Shown piece after piece: positions 57,427-64,000 of a stretch of DNA of 64,000 nt. Both the position numbers and the translations under genes were made by a program. How positions within the stretch are numbered: position 1 is the first letter of the stretch; every line of letters starts with the position of its first letter. The notes below the pieces were generated by a model. It worked only from the letters and a program-made list of their open reading frames with translations, ran no database searches and was not told the DNA's origin. The DNA comes from Longimycelium tulufanense (lineage in GTDB: Bacteria; Actinomycetota; Actinomycetes; Mycobacteriales; Pseudonocardiaceae): NCBI RefSeq assembly GCF_014645795.1, contig NZ_BMMK01000032.1, positions 1 through 64,000 on the forward strand, written 5' to 3'.

Positions 57427-58455
57427 GTGAGCACGCCCGACCAGTCCTTCACCGACCTCGCCGACAGCCCGGCGCCCGTGCCGGGGTGTGCGGTCGTGCT
57501 GCTGAGCCAGCGCCTCGGTGCCGTGCTGCCGGCCCCGGCGGCCCCGCTGGTGCGGGCGGCCGCCGAGGTCTACGCCGCCGCCGACGTGCCGTCCGCGATG
57601 CGGGCGGCCCTGGGGGCGCGGCCGGCACCCGAGCCGGACGAGTTGCTGGACGAGGCGGCCCGCCACCCCGTCGTGCTGGTGACCGGCTGCGCCACCGAGC
57701 TGGCCGCCGCCGCGCTGCACGCCGCGGGCGCGCCGCTGCTCGGCACCCCGGAGCCGGCCGGCGCGGCCCTGCTGGAAGCGGTGGCGGTGATGGACCGGCT
57801 GCGCTCCCCGGGCGGCTGCCCCTGGGACGCCGAGCAGACCCACGAGTCGTTGCGGCAGTACCTCATCGAGGAGACCTACGAGCTGCTGGAGGCGATCGAG
57901 GACGACGACCGCCGGGCGTTGCGCGAGGAGCTGGGCGACGTCCTGCTGCAGGTGTTGTTCCACTCCCGGGTCGCCACCGAGGACACCGCGGACCCGTTCA
58001 CCGTGGACGACGTGGCCGAGGACCTCGTCGCCAAGCTCACCGGCCGGCACCCGCACGTGTTCGACGAGGACGACCCGAAGGTGCGGGACGCCGCGAGCCA
58101 GCAGCGGCGGTGGGAGGAGCTCAAGCAGGAGGAGAAGCAGCGGGAGTCGGCGCTCGACGGCGTCGCCACCAAGCAGCCCGCGATCGCGTTGGCAGCCAAG
58201 CTCGCACAGCGCGCCGCCCGTGCCGGCTTCCCGGCCGACCTCCTCCCTGACGGTGACTCCGCGGGCGAGGTGTTGTTCGCGGTGGCCGCATTGGCCAAGC
58301 AGGCCGGTGAGGACCCGGAGGGCGAACTGCGGGCGGTGTCCCGGCGTTTCGCCGAGCAGGTACGCGCCGCGGAGCGAGCGGCCCGCGAGGCCGGCGTGGA
58401 CCCGGCGACCATGGGCGCCCAGGGGTGGCGCCGGTTCTGGCCCACCGAAAGCTGA
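57427..58455 (+). CDS. mazG: Nucleoside triphosphate pyrophosphohydrolase MazG
   Basis: 342 residues from GTG 57427. The all-alpha NTP-PPase core: LRSPGGCPWDAEQTHESLRQYLIEETYELLEAI (with the E-E-x-x-E metal site) and LREELGDVLLQVLFHSRVA, followed by RHPHVF and WEELKQEEK. The N-terminal 110 residues are an actinobacterial extension, as in mycobacterial MazG. It hydrolyses aberrant NTPs and dNTPs. It is close to eno, a conserved actinobacterial association. Confidence 0.92.
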   Translation: MSTPDQSFTDLADSPAPVPGCAVVLLSQRLGAVLPAPAAPLVRAAAEVYAAADVPSAMRAALGARPAPEPDELLDEAARHPVVLVTGCATELAAAALHAAGAPLLGTPEPAGAALLEAVAVMDRLRSPGGCPWDAEQTHESLRQYLIEETYELLEAIEDDDRRALREELGDVLLQVLFHSRVATEDTADPFTVDDVAEDLVAKLTGRHPHVFDEDDPKVRDAASQQRRWEELKQEEKQRESALDGVATKQPAIALAAKLAQRAARAGFPADLLPDGDSAGEVLFAVAALAKQAGEDPEGELRAVSRRFAEQVRAAERAAREAGVDPATMGAQGWRRFWPTES

Positions 58456-58459
58456 CCGA

Positions 58460-58524
58460 TCAACCCGGCCACCCGCACAAGGGAAGCGGACGAGCCGGGT
58501 GACTGGTTCAGCGGGCCGGGTTGA
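58460..58524. repeat. 11-bp inverted repeat after mazG
   Basis: TCAACCCGGCC (58460-58470) and GGCCGGGTTGA (58514-58524) are exact inverted repeats with a 43-nt loop. The loop is long for a terminator, but its position just after the mazG stop suits one. Confidence 0.45.
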
Positions 58525-58566
58525 CAAGGTCCGCCCACCGCGATCACGACGGGTAACGTCGCGCGG

Positions 58567-61500
58567 GTGACCGGTTACCTCCGATTTCCACACCTGCACG
58601 GTGGGCTCGTGACGTTCGTGGCCGAGAACGACGTGTGGCTGGCGCCGCTGGACGGGGGGCGGGCCTGGCGGGCGACCGCGGACCGCGTTCCCGCCACCCA
58701 CCCGAGGTTCTCGCCCGACGGCACGCGCCTGGCGTGGACGAGCCATCGGGACGGGCTTCCCGAAGCGCATGTCGCCCCGGTCGACGGTGGCCCCAGCGAG
58801 CGACTGACGCACTGGGGCGCGTCCCGCACCGGGGTTCGCGGGTGGACGCGTGACGGCGAGGTTCTCGCCGTCACCAGCGCCGGGCAACCCTCGTCCCGAC
58901 GCACCTGGGCGTATGCCGTGCCGGTGGATGGCGGCCCGGCGCGCAGGCTCCCGTTCGGCCCGGTGAGCGATGTCGCCTTCGGCCCGGACAACGCCATCCT
59001 GCTCACCTCCGCGATCTTCCCGGAACCCGCCTACTGGAAGCGGTACCGCGGCGGAACGGCCGGCAAGCTGTGGCTCGGCACGGTGGAAGACGGGTTCCAC
59101 CGCTTCCTGTCCGAAGTGGACGGCCAGCTGCAGGCGGTCGGCTGGGTGGGCGACCGGATCGTGTTCGTCTCCGACCACGAGGACGTGGCCAACCTCTACT
59201 CGATCCGTTCCAATGGAACCGAGCTGCGCAAGCACAGCCACCACGGCGACTTCTACGTGCGGCACGCCAGCACCGACGGCGGTCGCGTGATCTACCAATG
59301 CAACGGCCAGCTCTGGCTACTGTCCGATTTGGACTCCGAGCCGGGCCGGCTGGACGTGCGGCTCGGCGGACCGTGCACCGCACGCCAGCCATACCCGCTG
59401 CGCGCGAGCAAGGACTTGGGCGAGTTCGCCCCCGACCGCACCGGCCGCGCGAGCGTCGTGGAGGCACGCGGGACCGTGCACTGGCTGCCGCACCGGGACG
59501 GCCCGGCCACCGTGCTCTGCGCGCAACCCGGCGTGCGCGCCCGCACCCCCGTCGTGCTCGGCGACACCGGCAAGGTCGCCTGGGTCACCGACGCCCAGGG
59601 CGAGGACGCGCTGGAGATCGCCCCCTGCGGCGGCCCGGAACCGGATGCCCAACCACACCGGGTCGCCGCCGGCCAGCTCGGCCGAGTGCTCGAGCTGGCC
59701 AGCTCGCCGGACGGCCGCACCCTCGCCGTGGCCACCCACGACGGGCGCCTGCTCGCCGTCGACGTGGCGAGCGCGACCCTGCGCGAGGTCGCCCGCTCCG
59801 TGGACGGCGAGGTGCAGGACCTGGCGTTCTCCCCGGACTCGGCCTGGCTGGCCTGGTCGCACCCGGGCCCGGATCCACTGCGGCAGATCCGGATGGCGCG
59901 CCTGGCGGACCCGACCGTCATCGACGTCACCCCACTGCGATTCGTCGACTACGACCCGGTCTTCACCCTCGACGGCAAGCACCTGGCGTTCCTGTCGGTC
60001 CGCACCTTCGACCCGGTCTACGACGCGCACGTCTTCGACCTGTCGTTCCCGGCGGGCTGCCGGCCCTACCTGGTGCCGCTGGGCGCCCGCTCGCCCTCAC
60101 CATTCGACCCCCGGCTCGGCGGTCGGCCCTTCGGCGACACCGACGACAGCGGTGACAGCGATGGCAGCGACCCCGTCACCGTGGACACCGAGGGAATCGC
60201 CGAGCGTGCCGTTCCTTTCCCAGTGCAGGCAAGTAGTTACTCGGGCCTGCGTGCCGGCAAGGGTGGCGTGCTGTGGTTGCGCGAACCGCTGGTGGGTGCG
60301 CTGGGCCACGACGTGGCCGGCTCGGACAGCGACCAGCCGCGCCCGGTGCTCGAGCGGTTCGACCTGCAGCAGGCCCGCTGCGAACAACTCGTCGAAGGGC
60401 TGGACTCGTTCGAGGTCAGCGGGGACGGCGGCCGGGTGGTGTTGCGCGACCGCGGCACCATGCGGGTGCAGCCGGCCGACCGCAAGGCCGACCGGGACGG
60501 CGGCCCGGACGCCGTCGTCGAGGTCGACCTGGCCCGCATCCGCGTCCAGGTGGATCCGGCCGCCGAGTGGCGACAGTCCTACTTCGAGGCCGGACGGCTC
60601 ATGCGCGACCACTTCTGGCGGGCGGACATGGGCGGTGTGGACTGGGACGCCGTGCTGGCCCGCTACGCCCCCGCACTGGACCGCATCGGCAGCCACGACG
60701 ACCTGGTGGACCTGCTGTGGGAGGTGCAGGGCGAGCTGGGCACCTCGCACGCCTACGTGCGCCCGCCCGGCAGCGAGGACCCCTCCCGCCGGCAGGGCCT
60801 GCTGGGCGCCGACCTGGTGCGCGCCGACGACGGCAGCTGGCGGGTGGCCCGGGTCCTACCCGGCGAGACCTCCGATCCGGAGGCGCGCTCGCCGCTGGCC
60901 GCGCCCGGCGCCGGGGTACGCGCCGGCGACGTCCTGCTCGCCGTCAACGGCCGGTCGGTCGACCCCACGCGCGGGCCCGGCCCGCTGCTGGCCGGCACCG
61001 CCGGCAGGCCCGTCGAGCTGACGATCCGACCGGGCGACGGGGGTGGGACCCGGCGCGTCGTGGTCGTGCCGCTCGACGACGAGGAGCAGCTGCGCTACCA
61101 CGACTGGGTCACCGACCGGCGCGCCCACGTGCACGAGATCTCCGAGGACAGGGTGGGTTACCTGCACGTGCCGGACATGGTGGCCAGCGGCTGGGCGCAG
61201 CTGCACCGCGACCTGCGGCTGGAGCTGCGCCGGGAGGCGCTGGTGGTGGACCTGCGGGAGAACCGCGGCGGGCACACCTCGCAGCTGGTGGTGGAGAAGC
61301 TGGCACGGCGCATCATCGGTTGGGACTTCGGCCGCGGCTACCGGCCCTGGAGCTACCCGGTGGACGCCCCGCGGGGACCGGTGGTCGCCGTGGCCAACGA
61401 GTTCTCCGGCTCCGACGGTGACATCGTCAACGCCGCGATCAAGGCGTTGCGGATCGGGCCGGTGGTGGGCGTGCGGACCTGGGGCGGGGTGATCGGCGTC

Positions 61501-61737
61501 GACAACCGGTACCACCTGGTCGACGGCACCCTCGTCACGCAGCCGCGCTACGCGAGCTGGCTGGAGGGCTACGGCTGGGACCTGGAGAACCACGGCGTCG
61601 ACCCGGACGTCGAGGTGGTGATGACGCCGCAGGACTGGGCGGGTGGACGGGACCCGCAGCTGGACACCGCGGTCCGGCTCGCCCTGCAGACGCTGGTCGA
61701 CCGCCCCGCGGCCACACCACCGCCGTTCCCGGCGTGA
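58567..61737 (+). CDS. Tricorn-like protease
   Basis: 1056 residues from GTG 58567, 7 nt after TAACGT (58554-58559), so probably leaderless. Tricorn architecture: two N-terminal beta-propellers (1 to about 660, with repeats such as PRFSPDGTRLAWTS and LAFSPDSAWLAWS), a helical C1 domain (SYFEAGRLMRDHFW), a PDZ domain (VRAGDVLLAVNGRSVD) and the C2 serine-protease domain. Catalytic residues: His in LGTSHAYV, Ser in NEFSGSDGDI, and the loop RTWGGVIG. It degrades oligopeptides released by the proteasome, which actinobacteria also possess. Cytosolic; no signal peptide. Confidence 0.92.
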   Translation: MTGYLRFPHLHGGLVTFVAENDVWLAPLDGGRAWRATADRVPATHPRFSPDGTRLAWTSHRDGLPEAHVAPVDGGPSERLTHWGASRTGVRGWTRDGEVLAVTSAGQPSSRRTWAYAVPVDGGPARRLPFGPVSDVAFGPDNAILLTSAIFPEPAYWKRYRGGTAGKLWLGTVEDGFHRFLSEVDGQLQAVGWVGDRIVFVSDHEDVANLYSIRSNGTELRKHSHHGDFYVRHASTDGGRVIYQCNGQLWLLSDLDSEPGRLDVRLGGPCTARQPYPLRASKDLGEFAPDRTGRASVVEARGTVHWLPHRDGPATVLCAQPGVRARTPVVLGDTGKVAWVTDAQGEDALEIAPCGGPEPDAQPHRVAAGQLGRVLELASSPDGRTLAVATHDGRLLAVDVASATLREVARSVDGEVQDLAFSPDSAWLAWSHPGPDPLRQIRMARLADPTVIDVTPLRFVDYDPVFTLDGKHLAFLSVRTFDPVYDAHVFDLSFPAGCRPYLVPLGARSPSPFDPRLGGRPFGDTDDSGDSDGSDPVTVDTEGIAERAVPFPVQASSYSGLRAGKGGVLWLREPLVGALGHDVAGSDSDQPRPVLERFDLQQARCEQLVEGLDSFEVSGDGGRVVLRDRGTMRVQPADRKADRDGGPDAVVEVDLARIRVQVDPAAEWRQSYFEAGRLMRDHFWRADMGGVDWDAVLARYAPALDRIGSHDDLVDLLWEVQGELGTSHAYVRPPGSEDPSRRQGLLGADLVRADDGSWRVARVLPGETSDPEARSPLAAPGAGVRAGDVLLAVNGRSVDPTRGPGPLLAGTAGRPVELTIRPGDGGGTRRVVVVPLDDEEQLRYHDWVTDRRAHVHEISEDRVGYLHVPDMVASGWAQLHRDLRLELRREALVVDLRENRGGHTSQLVVEKLARRIIGWDFGRGYRPWSYPVDAPRGPVVAVANEFSGSDGDIVNAAIKALRIGPVVGVRTWGGVIGVDNRYHLVDGTLVTQPRYASWLEGYGWDLENHGVDPDVEVVMTPQDWAGGRDPQLDTAVRLALQTLVDRPAATPPPFPA

Positions 61738-61745
61738 GCGCGGGA

Positions 61746-61782
61746 GGCGTCGCCGGTCCGGCCGTGTCGGGCCGGCGACGCC
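61746..61782 (+). terminator. Terminator of the tricorn gene
   Basis: GGCGTCGCCGG (61746-61756) pairs perfectly with CCGGCGACGCC (61772-61782), an 11-bp stem 9 bp after the stop codon. Confidence 0.7.
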
Positions 61783-61836
61783 CCTCACCATGCTTCGACG
61801 ACGAGACAGGGTTACCGGCGCGTAGCCTGATCCGCG

Positions 61837-62682
61837 ATGTCGAAGATCGAGGCCCCGACCCTGCCCCCGCTCCTCGGCGGGGGACCACCGCGGCCGCGGC
61901 GCCGCGCCCTGCGGCTGTTAGGGCGGTTGCTGGTAGCCGTCCTGTTATTGGGGTCGGTCGCCGGCGGCGCGTGGTTGGTGGCGGTCGTGAGCCGGCACCA
62001 GCCCAACCCGGACGAGGAACTGGCGCGGATCGACCCGGCGCCCGTGGAGCCGGGCACGGCCGTGCCCGAAGGCGGTGGCACACCACCGGAACCGGGAACG
62101 CCGGCCGGCGCCACCCGGGATCCACTGGACGAGTGGGCGGAGCGGGTCGCCTCCCGCACCGACGCACCGGCCCGTGCCCTGCGTGCCTACGCCAACGCGG
62201 ACCTGATCATGCGCGCACACGCCCCCGCCTGCCACATCTCCTGGACCACACTGGCCGGCGTCGGGCGCATCGAGTCCAACCACGGACGATGGGCAGGGCG
62301 CACCCTCGGCGATGATGGCCGCCCGTCGAAGCCGATCATCGGCATCCCCCTGGACGGCAGCCCGGGCGTGGCGGCGATCCGGGACACCGACGGCGGGCGG
62401 CTGGACGGCGACACCGAGTGGGACCGCGCCGTCGGCCCGATGCAGTTCATTCCCGACACCTGGGCGCGCTGGGCCTCCGACGGCAACGGCGACGGGGCGG
62501 CCGACCCGCACAACATCGACGACGCCGCGCTCACCGCCGCCCGCTACCTGTGCGCGGGCAGCCGAGACATGGCCACGGGGCAGGGCTGGTGGGCCGGGCT
62601 GCGCTCGTACAACGACTCGGTCGAATACGCGCAGAAGGTCTTTGGTGTGGCAGACAAGTACGCGCGGGCAAGCTTGGCCTGA
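61837..62682 (+). CDS. Membrane-anchored lytic transglycosylase
   Basis: 281 residues from ATG 61837, 8 nt after TAGCCT (61823-61828). One N-terminal membrane span (LLVAVLLLGSVAGGAWLVAV, about 31-50), a proline-rich linker, then an SLT-type domain: SWTTLAGVGRIESNHGRWAG with the catalytic Glu in RIESNHG, VGPMQFIPDTWARWASDGNGDG and ARYLCAGSRDM. It cleaves peptidoglycan glycan strands on the outer face. The same family occurs near eno in mycobacteria (Rv1022-1023 neighbourhood), as I recall. Confidence 0.9.
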   Translation: MSKIEAPTLPPLLGGGPPRPRRRALRLLGRLLVAVLLLGSVAGGAWLVAVVSRHQPNPDEELARIDPAPVEPGTAVPEGGGTPPEPGTPAGATRDPLDEWAERVASRTDAPARALRAYANADLIMRAHAPACHISWTTLAGVGRIESNHGRWAGRTLGDDGRPSKPIIGIPLDGSPGVAAIRDTDGGRLDGDTEWDRAVGPMQFIPDTWARWASDGNGDGAADPHNIDDAALTAARYLCAGSRDMATGQGWWAGLRSYNDSVEYAQKVFGVADKYARASLA

Positions 62683-62860
62683 TCAGTTCTGGTACGTACA
62701 GGGCACCGGCCACCATGGGGCCGGCGGGCGTGGTCGTCGTGCGGCCCCGCTGTTTCCGCGCCGCCCGCCCACGGTGTGAGCCTTGCGTTATCCCGCGGCT
62801 GCCCCGAGAGGACGATCCGCCGGTGGTAGCAGCTGCTGGTCATCGCGTGATCATTGATGA

Positions 62861-62943
62861 CCTTGATCAAGGACTCTCTTCATAAGTCCACGTCCGCAAC
62901 TTGCGCACGGACTGCTGCGGATTGCGGACGTGGTGATCGAAGC
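62861..62943. repeat. Palindrome and 12-bp inverted repeat between convergent genes
   Basis: CCTTGATCAAGG (62861-62872) is a perfect 12-bp palindrome. CCACGTCCGCAA (62888-62899) and TTGCGGACGTGG (62932-62943) are a perfect 12-bp inverted repeat with a 32-nt loop. They lie between the convergent transglycosylase and TPR genes and may act as a bidirectional terminator. The rest of 62683-62976 shows no gene. Confidence 0.55.
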
Positions 62944-62976
62944 ACGGGTGACCGGCTGGCTGCCGGCGCGAGCGGC

Positions 62977-63378
62977 TCAGCCGTTGGTGCCGGAGGCGGG
63001 GCCCTCCTCGGTCAGCGCGATGCGGGCTCGTAGCTCTCCCAACGCCTCCATGTAGTCCGGGATCGGGTGCATGGTCGCGGCCATCCGGAACTGCGCGTGC
63101 GCCTCGGTCAGCCGGCCCTGCCGCTCCAGGGCCCGCCCCAGGGCGAACCGGGCGTAGTGATCCGACGGGTCGATCTCCAGAACCCGGTTGAACGAGTGCT
63201 CGGCTCGGCGCAGCTGGGCCGAGAGGAGGTACGCGCGGCCGGCGAGCAGGTGCACGCTGCGCGCGTTCGGGGCGACCTCCAGCACCGGCGCCAGCGCCCG
63301 CAGCGCGGCCAGCGGTTGCCGGTCGGCGAGCAGCGCCTCGGCCTGTCGGAACGCCTCGAACGGGCTGTCGGCTGTCAT
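62977..63378 (-). CDS. TPR-repeat protein
   Basis: 133 residues from ATG 63378 with GGAGG 6 nt upstream. Three consecutive TPR units fill the protein (AEALLADRQPLAALRALAPVLEVAPN, GRAYLLSAQLRRAEHSFNRVLEIDPS, GRALERQGRLTEAHAQFRMAATMHP). No other domain or signal. It is a small protein-interaction scaffold; the partner is unknown. Confidence 0.85.
   Translation of the reverse strand: MTADSPFEAFRQAEALLADRQPLAALRALAPVLEVAPNARSVHLLAGRAYLLSAQLRRAEHSFNRVLEIDPSDHYARFALGRALERQGRLTEAHAQFRMAATMHPIPDYMEALGELRARIALTEEGPASGTNG

Positions 63379-64000
<622 letters not shown>

Overview
This 64 kb window is high-GC actinobacterial chromosome, probably from a Pseudonocardiaceae-type organism. That placement is inferred from the codon bias, from rpfB-rsmA, pmt/rsmI and mazG/eno arrangements familiar in mycobacteria and relatives, and from many leaderless GTG/ATG starts with a TANNNT -10 just upstream. 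It is mostly core genome with several accessory patches.

Left end (1-3.6 kb): a decayed accessory patch. It holds a sigma-70 region 4-like DNA-binding gene broken by a +1 frameshift and an in-frame TAG, a DUF2637/SpdB-like membrane gene broken by a frameshift, and an apparently intact small HTH protein with a 10-bp inverted repeat over its start. At 3.6-7.1 kb lies a compact sulfur module: SQR-like oxidoreductase and DsrE-like protein, divergent from an ArsR-rhodanese regulator and a cysteine desulfurase.

7.2-18.2 kb: Tat-exported M28 peptidase, protein mannosyltransferase (pmt) divergent from rsmI, pabB, a deletion scar of a padR-ABC exporter locus, then metG, tatD, rpfB and rsmA. 18.2-21.7 kb: metNIQ methionine importer behind a SAM-I riboswitch. 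21.8-35.6 kb: ispE, an ABC-F protein, a secreted protein, an adenylate-forming acyl ligase, a DJ-1/PfpI protein, pth and rplY, an HxlR regulator with its oxidoreductase, prs-glmU, a diguanylate cyclase and tRNA-Gln(UUG).

35.9-44.2 kb: an alpha/beta hydrolase and a stearoyl-CoA-type desaturase share an intergenic region packed with three palindromes. They are followed by two tandem paralogous membrane-anchored STAND-type NTPases with predicted extracellular Ig-like domains, and a FasR-like TetR regulator. The NTPase pair is the best candidate here for an undescribed system.

44.3-56.3 kb: a PQQ-type sugar dehydrogenase lipoprotein, a secreted trypsin-like protease, and a chloramphenicol-type MFS exporter preceded by an 18-codon leader peptide and hairpins that suggest attenuation. 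Then come mfd and an accessory cluster in which an XRE regulator diverges from three translationally coupled small genes, including an unannotated 38-residue zinc-knuckle protein. The cluster continues with a 5-formyl-THF cyclo-ligase-like gene, a NUDIX gene carrying a premature TGA, and a HAD hydrolase. 56.4-64 kb: a SurA-like lipoprotein, mazG, a tricorn protease, a lytic transglycosylase, a TPR protein and the start of eno.

Identifications come from motif reading and remembered family features; no database search was run.
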